A DNA stretch of 64,000 bases from Brachybacterium sillae (GCF_025028335.1 NZ_JAFEUW010000001.1:2356001-2420000), one strand, 5' to 3'. Shown: positions 1 to 7,827, counted from the first letter of the stretch. Program-made: numbers and translations. The notes: generated by a model from the letters alone, not told the origin.

Positions 1-574
1 CGAGGGTGCCCCGGGTTGCGGCGGCGGCCTTCAACGCGTCCTCGACGAGCTCGGTACGCATGTGGTCAGCGATGGCCCACCCGACAAGCCGACGGCTGTA
101 GCAGTCGATCACGGTCGCCAGGTAGAGGTTCGTGCCGTCGGCGATCGGCAGATAGGTGATGTCGCCGACGTAGCGCAGCCCTGGCGCCGGGGCGGTGAAG
201 TCGCGCTTGAGCAGGTCGGGGTACTTCTGGTCAGACGGTTCGGGGATCGTGGTCCGCACCCGCCGCTTCTTCACATAGCCCCGGATTCCTTGCAGCCGCA
301 TCACCCTGGCGACGCGCTTGTGGTTTACCCGCTCACCGGCAGGCGCGCTGTCGTTGAGCTCGGCGGTGATCCGTGGCGCACCCTGGGTGTTGTCCTCGGC
401 ATGGACAGCCCTGATCCGCTCTGCCAGCGCCGCGTCGTCAGCTGCCCTGGCTTCTCGGGCCGGGGCAGCCTTGAGCCAGGCGTAGTAGGACGAGCGCTCG
501 ATCTCGACGAGCTCACACAGTCGCTTCACCTCGAAGGTGGCGGAGTTGTCGGCGACGAACTGGAAGCGACTCAC
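1..574 (-). CDS. IS3-family transposase OrfB, 3'-truncated by window edge
   Basis: DDE integrase-core transposase. The start is a GTG at 574 that overlaps the orfA stop (GTGA), giving a protein beginning VSRFQFVADNSATFEVKRLC. A helix-turn-helix-like N-terminus ('SSYYAWLKA') is followed by an rve-type core with the first catalytic Asp in 'YVGDITYLPI' and a second region 'LATVIDCYSRRLVGWA'. The rest, including the last Asp and Glu, lies beyond base 1. The orfB frame is -1 relative to orfA, as in other IS3 elements, so the product may be made as an OrfAB fusion or by coupling. Family assignment is secure; activity cannot be judged. Confidence 0.88.
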   Translation of the reverse strand, partial: MSRFQFVADNSATFEVKRLCELVEIERSSYYAWLKAAPAREARAADDAALAERIRAVHAEDNTQGAPRITAELNDSAPAGERVNHKRVARVMRLQGIRGYVKKRRVRTTIPEPSDQKYPDLLKRDFTAPAPGLRYVGDITYLPIADGTNLYLATVIDCYSRRLVGWAIADHMRTELVEDALKAAAATRGTL

Positions 575-939
575 CAGCCCGTCTCCCCAGCGAAATACTT
601 GGCCGCCCGCTGGAGGATCTCCCGCTCGGTAGTCAGCTTCGTCGTCTCGACCTCGAGCTCGTTGACCCGGGCCTCGAGCCGGGCGATCTTCTGCTCAGGC
701 GTCTCACCGGCGGGACCCGTAGGGCTTGTCGGCGACGGCTTGGACTGCAGTGGGCTGGAGGTCAATGTCCCGTCAGCGGCGGTCTTCTTGCCGGTCCCGT
801 AGACCTCGAGCCAGTGCCGCAGCGTGCCGCGCACGATGCCGAGATCCTCGGCGATGCCGCGGACCGTGGCGCCCGGGGTGGACTCGTACAAGTCGACGGC
901 CTGACGACGGAACTCCTCGGAGTAGTTCTTCCTGGCCAT
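571..939 (-). CDS. IS3-family transposase OrfA
   Basis: 122-residue OrfA. An N-terminal helix-turn-helix ('YSEEFRRQAVDLYE...GIAEDLGI', about residues 5-45) should bind the terminal repeats. A leucine-zipper-like coiled coil follows ('EQKIARLEARVNELEVETTKL', about 80-105), which mediates multimerisation in this family. It ends 'AAKYFAGETGW', the same end as the OrfA of IS3 copy 2 at 8993. The central segment about 50-80 is a Ser/Thr/Pro-rich spacer. Confidence 0.9.
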   Translation of the reverse strand: MARKNYSEEFRRQAVDLYESTPGATVRGIAEDLGIVRGTLRHWLEVYGTGKKTAADGTLTSSPLQSKPSPTSPTGPAGETPEQKIARLEARVNELEVETTKLTTEREILQRAAKYFAGETGW

Positions 940-1007
940 GATTCCTGGATCATCTCGCTTCCCCAGCAGGTGCTGGATTCAGCGTGTCCAAGAACCGGGG
1001 TCAAGCC

Positions 1008-1250
1008 CCACACTTCTCTGCCAGGGCCCGTAGACCTCGGGCAGATCCCTCCAAGCGATTCCGCACCGGTACCGGTAGATGATCGCCTCCACCATGGTGC
1101 GGGCGTCGGCGAACGGCCTGCCGGCGCGGCCGGTCCGGGTCGGGAGCATCGGGGCGATCAACTCCCATTGGGCGTCGGAGAGCATCTGGAACCGGGACAT
1201 GTCCCCAGGGTCTCAGCTGACTCGTGCATCTATTCTCAGACACGCCCTAG
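1008..1250 (-). mobile_element. IS5-family remnant (right end and transposase N-terminus)
   Basis: This 243-bp stretch is the same as 5453-5695. It holds the first about 65 codons of an IS5/IS427-type transposase (start at 1200, 'MSRFQMLSDAQWELIAPMLP') and the terminal repeat ending at CTAG 1247-1250. The rest was removed by IS3 copy 1, whose end abuts it. It is a dead fragment. Confidence 0.85.
1008..1250. repeat. 243-bp direct repeat, copy A
   Basis: Matches 5453-5695 base for base as far as I could compare by eye. It comes from two copies of the same IS5 element, so homologous recombination between the repeats would delete about 4.4 kb including the acetyltransferase and two IS elements. 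Confidence 0.85.
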
Positions 1251-1743
1251 ACCCCCGGCGGGCCGTCAACGTCACCGGGCGCGGCTTATCTCCTTTCGAC
1301 GCGACCCGGAGCGATGGGCGGCATGACCGTTCCAGCGGCCCGACCGGATGTAGCAACGCCCCCCCTGCCGCACGGGAGGGGGGCCGTTGTCCTGCGCTAC
1401 CGTCGTGCTCATGGAGGGACTGACATTCGAAGATGTGCCGCGTCCGGCCGGGGTGAGCTGGTGGAGGCCGTTCCCTGAGGGAGCCGGCGACGACTACACC
1501 CCGGGATGGTGGACGGACGCCTACCATGACGACCAATGGACCGCGCACGTCGTCCGTAGTAGGGGCCAGGAGGTGGCGCGGGTAGAGCTCGACTGGGGAT
1601 CGAACGTGGACCACTACGCCGGCAGTGAAGGATTCGGGCCGCGGCCCTTGCTCGAAATCGAACGGCTCGACGTACACCGCCGATACCGGCGTCTAGGGAT
1701 CGGGCGGGCCGTCGTGGACCTCGTTGTAGCTAGGGTGTGTTGT

Positions 1744-1778
1744 GAAAGGGTGTCCCGCCATCGGCGGGGCACCCTTTC
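1744..1778 (+). other. Strong hairpin just upstream of the IS5 transposase start
   Basis: A 16-nt inverted repeat (arms 1744-1759 and 1763-1778) with a 3-nt loop and one mismatch that becomes a G-U pair in RNA. It ends 3 nt before the transposase ATG at 1782. In a transcript reading in from outside it would fold over the initiation region. Confidence 0.7.
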
Positions 1779-1781
1779 GGT

Positions 1782-2667
1782 ATGAGCGATCGAGATGTGA
1801 TCACGGACGAGGTGTGGGCGCTGATCGGGCCGTGCTTCCCCGCGCCGAAGGCGACGGGTCGGCCGCCGATGGATCGGCGGCTGGTCGCGGAAGCGGTCGC
1901 GTGGAAGTTCCGGACCGGGTCGCCGTGGCGGGACGTGCCGGAACGGTTCGGGAACTGGAACACGATCTACCGCCACTTCGACCGGTGGGCCAAGACCGGC
2001 GTGTGGGCGTGCGCGCTCGAGCGCGCCCAGCAGGCCGCCGACGCGCAGGGCGAGCTGGACTGGGTGTGCTCGATCGACTCGACGATCGTGCGCGCCCACC
2101 AGCACGCCGCGACCCTTCCCCGCCACACAGGGGGGCCCATCGAACTACAAGAATCTCGGGCCTGAGCCGGGCGACCACGCGATCGGCCGCTCCCGAGGCG
2201 GCCTGACCTGCAAGATCCACGCCGTCTCGGACGGGAAGGGCCGCCTGCTCGCCTTCGTCCTCACCGGCGGCCAGGCCGCCGACACGAGCCTGCTCCCCGA
2301 GGTCCTGGACCAGATCCGGGTCCCCAGGCCAGGCCCTGGCCGGCCCCGCACCCGCCCGGACAGGGTCCTCGCGGACAAGGGGTATCCCTCCCGCGCGAAC
2401 CGGGCCTGGCTCGCCGAGCGCGGCATCAAGGCCACCATCCCCGACCGGCAAGACCAGGCCGCGCACCGGCGCCGACGCGGCTCAGCCGGCGGACGCCCAC
2501 CCGCTTTCGACCCCGAGGTCTACCGTGGACGCAACGTGATCGAGCGGTGCTTCGCCAAGCTCAAGCAATGGCGCGGCATCGCGATGCGCACCTGCAAGAC
2601 CGCCCGCAGCTACGCCGCGGCCATCTCGCTCGCCGCGACCCTCCACTGGCTGACCAGCAAAGTTTGA
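1782..2667 (+). CDS. IS5-family transposase, two overlapping frames
   Basis: Frame one (1782-2165) encodes the N-terminal domain and the first catalytic Asp in 'VCSIDSTIVRAHQHA'. Frame two picks up near 2135 ('SNYKNLGPEPGDHAIGRSRG') and carries the second Asp ('VLADKGYPSRANRAW') and the catalytic Glu ('GRNVIERCFAKLKQWRG'), ending with TGA at 2665-2667. The switch point is a G6 run at 2130-2135 after CCACACA. The second IS5 in this window changes frame at the same motif, so I read it as the family's programmed frameshift rather than damage. The full fusion would be about 295 residues and has all DDE residues, so it is probably functional. Confidence 0.85.
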
Positions 2668-3263
2668 CAACACGCCCTAGGAACCCGGATCGGCGGGTGT
2701 TCGCCCTGGCCCCGGAGGCGGGCGCATTCTGGGAGGCGCTGGGCTGGGAGCGCCGTCTGCCTGTGGAGGAGCCTGCCATGCCGATGTTCCTCGCCCCTCT
2801 GTCGGCCGCCAGTGACCGCCCGCGTAGCTCCCACGTTGAGGGCGAATGCACCCCGGACGGTCACTCATGGAAGGTGTCCGAGCTGCACTTGTCTCGCAAG
2901 GGCAATACCATGTTGGTCCAGCAGTGCCGGCTGTGTGGCGTTGAGGCCCTTTGGAGTCCCCCGGGCGCCTAGGGCATGTCTGACAATCGTTTTGACCATG
3001 CGAGCACAGCATTCAGGACCACAGCGGCCCTGTAGATGATCGCGTACTTGTCATACCGGGTCGCCAGACCCCGCCACTGCTTCAGGTGAGCGTACTGACG
3101 CTCGATGACGTTGCGGCCCTTGTAGGCGTCCGCGTCGAGGCTGACGGGGCGCCCGCCGCGGGCACCGCGCCGTCTGCGGTGGCCCTGCTGGTCGGCCGGT
3201 TCGGGGATGACCGCTTTGATCCCACGGGCACGTAGGTGGGTGCGGATCGCCCGGGAGGAGTAC

Positions 3264-3361
3264 GCCTTATCGCCCAGCACGGCCTCGGGGCGGGTCCGGG
3301 GCCGCCCTACTGGCCGGGTCACGCGCAGCTGCTCCAGAAGAGGAAGCAGCATCGGGGAGTC
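3264..3361. repeat. 98-bp target-site duplication, left copy
   Basis: Identical by eye to 5045-5142. It is part of the IS5 transposase gene, duplicated on insertion of IS1634. Very long target duplications are a known property of the IS1634/IS1549 group. Confidence 0.88.
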
Positions 3362-5044
3362 CTGAGTTGGACCTCTCGGGCCTGGTTTGAGAGATTTCAG
3401 TAGCGTTTCTGCTGGTCGTGGGGTTTCCAGGGTGGCTGGATGGGTCACTAATTGGGGGTAGGGTCGGGGGTTGTGAGCCCGTTTTTGAGGAAGGTGACCA
3501 CGGCGTCTGGCGCGACTGCCGTGCAGGTGGTCGCTAAGGAGGGTCGGCGGAACAAGATCCTTGAGCACCTCGGGTCCGCGCATACCGAGGCTGAGCTCGC
3601 TGTTTTGATGAGGGCCGGCCGGGACAAGCTCAATGCTGGTCAGGAGACTCTCGACCTCGGCTTGGAGCAGGATCCCCAGGCAGCTGTGGTGCGGTCCATG
3701 CGGTCGCGCTTGCTGCTGGACGTGCTCCAGGCGACCTGGAGAGGGCTTGGTTTCGATGCGCTCGAGGACGAGGCGTTCTTCCAGCTCGTCGCCGCGCGTT
3801 TGATCTTCCCGACCTCGATGCTCGACTCCGCTCGCGTGCTGAGCGAGGTGGGGATCGATCCGGTGCATCGTTCAACGATGAAGCGCTGCCTGACCCGGAT
3901 CCAGCAGTGCAAGTACCGCGACCAGATAGCGAAGAACTGCTTTGAACATGCCTCGACCAGCGGCGATATCTCTCTGGTGCTCTATGACGTCACCACGCTC
4001 TACTTCGAGGCCGAGCACGAGGACGAACTGCGGAAGGTCGGCTACTCGAAGGAGCGCCGAGTGGATCCGCAGATCGTGGTCGGGCTGCTGGTGGATCGGG
4101 GCGGGTTCCCGCTCGAGATCGGCTGCTTCGAGGGCAACAAGGCCGAGACCACGACGATCGTGCCGATCATCCAGCAGTTCCAGGCCCGCCACGGCCTGGC
4201 GGACATGGTCGTCGTCGCTGACGCCGGGATGCTCTCCACCGCGAACCTGACCGCCCTTAACGAAGCGGGACTGCGGTTCATCGTCGGGTCGCGGCAGGTC
4301 AAAGCCCCTGGTGACCTTGCACATCACTTCCACTGGAACGGTGACGCGTTCACCGACGGGCAGCTGATCGACACCATCACCCCACGTCACGGCAACACGA
4401 AAACCGACACGAAGCAGCACCGCCGGGAGCCGGTCTGGGACCCGACGGAGCATCCCGGGCACTGGCGAGCAGTCTGGGCGTTCTCGAAGAAACGCGCCAT
4501 CCGGGATGGGCACACGCTGACCGCGCAGGAGAACCGAGCCCGCGCTGTGATCGACGGGGACGTGACCGTGAAGTCGACGCGGTTCGTGAAGACCACAGCG
4601 GCCGGTCGCAGCCTCGACGAAGCCTCCCTCAAGCGGGCACGGAGCCTCGTGGGGCTGAAGGGCTACGTCACCAACATCCCCGCGACGGTGATGTCCGCGG
4701 CGGAGGTGCTCTCCAGCTATCACGACCTGTGGCAGGTCGAGCAGTCCTTCCGGATGAGCAAGACGGACCTACAGGCCAGGCCCATGTTTCATCGGCAGCG
4801 GGACGCGATCGAAGCTCACCTCACGATCGTGTTCACCGCCCTGGCAATGGCCCGTCTCCTGCAGGCCCAGACGGGGTTCAGCATCCGCAAGATCATCCGG
4901 ACCCTACGGCCGTTGCAGGACGTGACCATCACCCTGGCCGGCCAGGACATCACGGCCAAGGCCGAGCTCACCGACGATGCCCGCACCATCCTCAAGGCCC
5001 TCAAGATGACTTGACGCATGGGTCACTAAAGAGGTCCAACTCAG
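3362..5044 (+). mobile_element. IS1634-family element with perfect 15-bp terminal repeats
   Basis: The ends read CTGAGTTGGACCTCT (3362-3376) and its exact complement at 5030-5044. The element contains one transposase gene and is flanked by 98-bp direct repeats (3264-3361 and 5045-5142). All parts look intact, so it may be a recent arrival. Confidence 0.9.
3473..5014 (+). CDS. IS1634-family transposase
   Basis: A 513-residue DDE transposase of the IS4/IS1634 lineage. I chose the GTG at 3473, which gives the usual N-terminus 'VSPFLRKVTTASGATAVQVV', over an upstream TTG. The first catalytic Asp is in 'LVLYDVTTLYFEAEHEDE' and the second in 'VVVADAGMLSTANL'. The Glu is probably in 'YHDLWQVEQSFRMSKTDL', followed by the C-terminal 'ARPMFHRQRDAIEAHL' block common to this family. 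There is no frameshift or stop, and the length is normal. It is probably active, given the clean terminal repeats and duplication around it. Confidence 0.92.
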   Translation: MSPFLRKVTTASGATAVQVVAKEGRRNKILEHLGSAHTEAELAVLMRAGRDKLNAGQETLDLGLEQDPQAAVVRSMRSRLLLDVLQATWRGLGFDALEDEAFFQLVAARLIFPTSMLDSARVLSEVGIDPVHRSTMKRCLTRIQQCKYRDQIAKNCFEHASTSGDISLVLYDVTTLYFEAEHEDELRKVGYSKERRVDPQIVVGLLVDRGGFPLEIGCFEGNKAETTTIVPIIQQFQARHGLADMVVVADAGMLSTANLTALNEAGLRFIVGSRQVKAPGDLAHHFHWNGDAFTDGQLIDTITPRHGNTKTDTKQHRREPVWDPTEHPGHWRAVWAFSKKRAIRDGHTLTAQENRARAVIDGDVTVKSTRFVKTTAAGRSLDEASLKRARSLVGLKGYVTNIPATVMSAAEVLSSYHDLWQVEQSFRMSKTDLQARPMFHRQRDAIEAHLTIVFTALAMARLLQAQTGFSIRKIIRTLRPLQDVTITLAGQDITAKAELTDDARTILKALKMT

Positions 5045-5142
5045 GCCTTATCGCCCAGCACGGCCTCGGGGCGGGTCCGGGGCCGCCCTACTGGCCGGGT
5101 CACGCGCAGCTGCTCCAGAAGAGGAAGCAGCATCGGGGAGTC
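5045..5142. repeat. 98-bp target-site duplication, right copy
   Basis: Second copy of the duplicated IS5 segment, directly after the right terminal repeat of IS1634. Confidence 0.88.
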
Positions 5143-5452
5143 CCCTGCCTGGCCGGGGGTGATCAGGCTGACCAGCGGCAGCCCGGTCCCATCGACGAGC
5201 TGATGGATCTTCGTGCTCAGCCCGCCACGGGAGCGCCCGATGCCGTGATCGGCCGGCTCCTCACGCGGATTCTTGTAGTTCGATCCATCCCCCTGTGTGG
5301 CGGGTGATGTTCGTCGCGTGCTGGTGGGCGCGGGCGATCGTGGAGTCCACCGAGACCGACCAATCGATCAGGCCTTCGGCGTCAGCGGCGGCGGTCAGCG
5401 TGGCCAGCACCGTGTCCCAGGTGCCTTTTTCGGCCAAGCGCCGATGCCAGGT

Positions 5453-5695
5453 CCACACTTCTCTGCCAGGGCCCGTAGACCTCGGGCAGATCCCTCCAAG
5501 CGATTCCGCACCGGTACCGGTAGATGATCGCCTCCACCATGGTGCGGGCGTCGGCGAACGGCCTGCCGGCGCGGCCGGTCCGGGTCGGGAGCATCGGGGC
5601 GATCAACTCCCATTGGGCGTCGGAGAGCATCTGGAACCGGGACATGTCCCCAGGGTCTCAGCTGACTCGTGCATCTATTCTCAGACACGCCCTAG
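5453..5695. repeat. 243-bp direct repeat, copy B
   Basis: Right part of the nested IS5, matching 1008-1250, including the CTAG-flanked end. Confidence 0.85.
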
Positions 5696-5822
5696 GTGTA
5701 CTGATCGGGGACATTGATCCGTGTTGAGCCGGGGCGATCACGCCAGTTTCCCAAATGACCGTATGCGCTAGCGCTGTGTATGATAGACGTGAGTCCTTGT
5801 GTTAACCGACGAAGGAGTCAGT

Positions 5823-6493
5823 ATGAAAAACGACATTAGCCGCAAATCGCTGATCATCGGGGGTGTGGCGGGGTTGGCCGCGAGCTTTTTGGGGGCTGGA
5901 TCCGCGTTGGCGGGTCCAGTTACTCTCGAAGATGCGCAACAGGAAGTCGAACGCCGACTGCCGACCCTGCTGACGGCTCGAGCGGTTGAGCTGGTGATTC
6001 CGGTAACTTTCGAGCGAATCTCGTTCCTGCTTACACCTGAGCTGTGGGGGGAGTATGACGAAAATGTCGACCTTCTACTCTCGGATCTGGTAGCCGAGCA
6101 CTTTGGGGAGGGGGTTGAGCCGATAGAGGCGTCGGGGCCTCCAGTGATGGTTCCCTTTGGAACTTCTGTTTACAAGGCCAGAGTGCGGTCAGGGATCCCT
6201 GCCATCGGGCATGGCTACGTTAACCAGGAGGTCAGGGCAACTGTTACCGGCGGGAAGATTACGTCAGCTTCCAACGTTGGCCTTTCGTGGATGTCGGGAG
6301 CGAGCATCGGTAGCTGGACTCCGGCATACACTGCGCTCACTCGAACGAAATCGAACACTCGACTTAAGATCCAAATTAAGGGGCAGATCTCCTATATCTT
6401 CAAGGGGGTCACTCTGGGGGGAGGCAGACGTTTCTCACGGGGTTCAAGGTATCGGGTAGCAGGATTGTAAAAACGACATACACCGACCTCTGA
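5823..6493 (+). pseudogene. Secreted protein of unknown function, probable frameshift near its end
   Basis: Start ATG at 5823 with a good ribosome site (GAAGGAG, 5811-5817). The product begins with a Sec-type signal peptide: charged 'MKNDISRKS', a hydrophobic core to about residue 25, and a cleavage motif 'GSALAG'. The mature part is about 190 residues, polar, with strand-like alternation ('YVNQEVRATVTGGKITSAS'). As read, the frame closes at 6470 with a basic tail. One extra G in the G6 run near 6417-6422 would instead give 'VTLGGRQTFLTGFKVSGSR' and a stop at 6491-6493, a more natural continuation. GC is visibly lower than in neighbours, so the gene is likely foreign. I do not recognise the family; the role is unknown. 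Confidence 0.6.
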
Positions 6494-6517
6494 GGTGTTC
6501 CAGAAGCGTCACAGCTA

Positions 6518-6563
6518 GTGCTTGCCCAGTGAGCCTCCGAGTAGGTGCCCTCTGGGCAAGCAC
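6518..6563 (+). terminator. 12-bp inverted repeat after the secreted-protein gene
   Basis: Arms 6518-6529 and 6552-6563 are perfectly complementary around a 22-nt loop, followed by CTTTGAT. This is a plausible but weak terminator. Confidence 0.45.
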
Positions 6564-6621
6564 CTTTGATGCACCAGGGTGCGGCCCTGTGCGAAGTCGG
6601 GGTGGTTGCGCCCAACCCTTG

Positions 6622-6657
6622 GGGCAAGGAGTCAACTGGTTAGTTGACTCCTTGCCC
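6622..6657 (+). terminator. Perfect 16-bp hairpin terminator
   Basis: GGGCAAGGAGTCAACT (6622-6637), loop GGTT, then its exact complement to 6657. There is no U-tract, as often in actinobacteria. It separates the secreted-protein gene from the membrane-protein gene. Confidence 0.65.
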
Positions 6658-6710
6658 TGACCGCATCTCTAGTTCTAGTGCAGACTGGAAGAATCTATTT
6701 AGGATGAGCC

Positions 6711-7064
6711 ATGGCGACACATTCTGTCCCCCCAGAGGTGAGCTCGGGGGTTAACGTACGCGAGGGGCGGGCTCCTGATCGACCTGCGTTGGGATGGATT
6801 TCGATTTTCCTGGACGCGATCGGGATCCTTGTTCTCAGCATCCACTCCCGGGATGGAGGGGTGCCTGGAATCATCGAGCGGTTGACGTTCCTTTCGGCTA
6901 ATGTGGTCTCTCTGCTAGCTCTGGGGTCTGTCTTGCTGGGGATTGTGGCCGGTTGGGTTAGCCGGCGCAGTCTGCCTGGTCGGATCGGACTCTGGGTCGG
7001 TGTGGGCTACTTCGTGATCAGTCTGGCTGCGGGGCTTCTGATCGGAGTCTTTGGAGCCTCATGA
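6711..7064 (+). CDS. Small three-helix membrane protein, unknown
   Basis: 117 residues, ATG at 6711 preceded by AGGA at 6701. A polar N-terminus of about 25 residues is followed by three predicted membrane helices, around residues 26-46 ('LGWISIFLDAIGILVLSI'), 62-86 ('NVVSLLALGSVLLGIVAGWV') and 94-116 ('IGLWVGVGYFVISLAAGLLI'). The short 'SRRSLPGR' between helices 2 and 3 is likely cytoplasmic. This topology resembles DUF4190-type proteins, but I cannot name a family. It lies in the same GC-poor segment as the secreted-protein gene, after that gene's terminator. No function can be inferred. Confidence 0.6.
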   Translation: MATHSVPPEVSSGVNVREGRAPDRPALGWISIFLDAIGILVLSIHSRDGGVPGIIERLTFLSANVVSLLALGSVLLGIVAGWVSRRSLPGRIGLWVGVGYFVISLAAGLLIGVFGAS

Positions 7065-7566
7065 CGGTGAATCCACTTTTGCTCACCCATTGCCACCGGC
7101 GGGGGTGGTTCAGGTGGTCCCCCGTGCGGCTTAGGTCAGCGGTCCGTCTGGATGACTCATGTGAGCTAGGCGTGACCTGAGCTGGTTTTGCTCGGCCTAC
7201 CTCGAGGCCAAGCGTGAACAGTGGCTGAAGCAGGCGCCTCCCGACCGGGTCTATATGCCGCGAAGGCGTTGCCACCGGACAGGTCGATCGTCTCCCGCGC
7301 CCAGCGGAGCACCGATGGCTCTACCAGAGCAGGGATCGACGCGGGCACGGTCCCATCCTCCCGTACCGAACGGCGTTGGCACAAACACCCTGCCCGCCAA
7401 AAACGATCGTTTGTGCAGCCGACTTCGGACACCTGCCGAGCATCGACGACACGCCGCCATTTCTCGGCCCGGAACTCGGGACCGAAACCCAAACGCCCCG
7501 AAACCGCCTGTAGACCGTTTTCGGGCTGGCGGGTAGACTGGAATCCCACCGAGAGGGGAGCCGGTC
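7065..7566. other. Gene-poor stretch with one degraded gene start
   Basis: About 500 bp without a convincing intact gene. On the minus strand, 7348 down to about 7280 reads VPASIPALVEPSVLRWARET after a GGGAGG ribosome site. That looks like the start of an XRE/ImmA-IrrE-type protein, but similarity ends after about 25 residues. The remainder looks like joined scraps; the long ORFs here lack protein-like composition. The last 60 bp carry the promoter region of the following operon (TAGACT near 7533, GAGAGGGGA ribosome site). Confidence 0.45.
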
Positions 7567-7827
7567 ATGTCCGAGAGGTTCGACGTCGAGCAGCGTTGGC
7601 CCGAGCTGTTCGCCGGGCTTGACGAGACCCAGCGCTATGCGGTGGTGCAGTCGCTGGCCTCGGCCTGGCACGAGGGCTGGACCCCGAACCGGGAGGACGT
7701 GGCGAACCTGACCGACGAGGCCCGCGGGGCGATCGACGCTGCCGAGTACCGCCGCCGGGCACACGCCGCGGCGCGGCGCAGTGTGGCGGTCGGCGGCACG
7801 GGGTCGACCAGCCGAGAGGGGGAGTGA
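7567..7827 (+). CDS. Small VbhA-like antitoxin protein
   Basis: 86 residues. The core 'FDVEQRWPELFAGLDETQR' and 'AWHEGWTPNREDVANLTDEA' resembles proteins I know as VbhA-type antitoxins, small helical proteins that normally inhibit a Fic adenylyltransferase. No Fic gene (no HPFxxGNGR motif) follows here. The gene overlaps the next one by TGATG, so the two are probably translationally coupled. A GAGAGGGGA ribosome site sits just before the ATG at 7567. It is likely the first gene of a three-gene operon; partner and function are inferred only. Confidence 0.6.
   Translation: MSERFDVEQRWPELFAGLDETQRYAVVQSLASAWHEGWTPNREDVANLTDEARGAIDAAEYRRRAHAAARRSVAVGGTGSTSREGE

Larger units (their letters stand above)
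1..1003 (-). mobile_element. IS3-family element, copy 1, cut by the window edge
   Basis: Two-ORF IS3-type element on the minus strand. Its 5' end lies near 985-1003, where the minus strand begins TGACCCCGGTTCTTGGACA. That matches the end of IS3 copy 2 at 8930 (TGACCCCGGAGGGTGGACA). The element was inserted into, or deleted, an IS5 copy whose surviving right part starts at 1008. The other terminus is outside the window. Confidence 0.8.
1734..2676 (+). mobile_element. Complete IS5-family (IS427-group) element with CTAG target duplication
   Basis: The terminal repeats begin GGTGTGTTGT at the left and, read on the minus strand, GGCGTGTTGTC at the right. CTAG flanks both sides (1730-1733 and 2677-2680), which fits the YTAR duplications of the IS427 group. 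It is the only structurally complete, uninterrupted IS5 in the window. Confidence 0.88.
1411..2972 (+). pseudogene. GNAT-family acetyltransferase interrupted by IS5
   Basis: The 5' part (1411 to about 1733) encodes an acetyltransferase-like protein with the acetyl-CoA-binding signature 'RRYRRLGIGRAVVDLVVA' at its end. Reading stops in the IS5 inserted at 1734-2676. Removing the element plus one CTAG copy rejoins the frame exactly ('VVARNPDRRVFALAPEAGAF') and the ORF runs to the TAG at 2970-2972. The C-terminal part has 'FWEALGWERR', typical of the GNAT beta-5/alpha-4 region, then a tail with a CxxC ('QCRLCGVEALW') that may bind zinc. The ATG at 1411 is preceded by an upstream terminator-like G/C stem at about 1360-1386. 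The substrate is unknown. The gene is inactive as it stands but could be restored by precise excision. Confidence 0.85.
2969..5645 (-). pseudogene. IS5-family transposase interrupted by IS1634
   Basis: Read from 5645 down: N-terminal part 'MSRFQMLSDAQWELIAPMLP', a frame change near 5455 (continuing 'VWTWHRRLAEKGTW'), first catalytic Asp in 'SVSVDSTIARAHQHA', a second frame change at the CACAGGGGGA run near 5290 ('SNYKNPREEPADHGIGRSRG'), then the sequence is cut by IS1634. The C-terminal part resumes at 3361 with 'AVLGDKAYSSRAIRTHL' and the Glu motif 'GRNVIERQYAHLKQWRG'. Its stop TAG (2971-2969) is supplied by the flanking CTAG. The copy fragment at 1008-1250 has the same first break point, so that shift is ancestral to both copies. 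Confidence 0.85.
2973..5691 (-). mobile_element. IS5-family element carrying a nested IS1634
   Basis: The element's left end begins GGCATGTCTGAC after CTAG 2969-2972. Its right end, read on the minus strand, begins GGCGTGTCTGAGAATAGATG, before CTAG 5692-5695. It was disrupted by IS1634 at 3362-5044. Without that insertion and the 98-bp duplication it would be about 0.94 kb, the same size as the other IS5. The flanking CTAG on the left also contains the acetyltransferase stop codon. Confidence 0.85.

Noticed and set aside
571-574. Slippery -1 frameshift site in IS3 copy 1 as in copy 3
   Set aside because: No A or T run precedes the orfA stop; only the GTGA overlap is visible, so coupling or reinitiation is equally likely.
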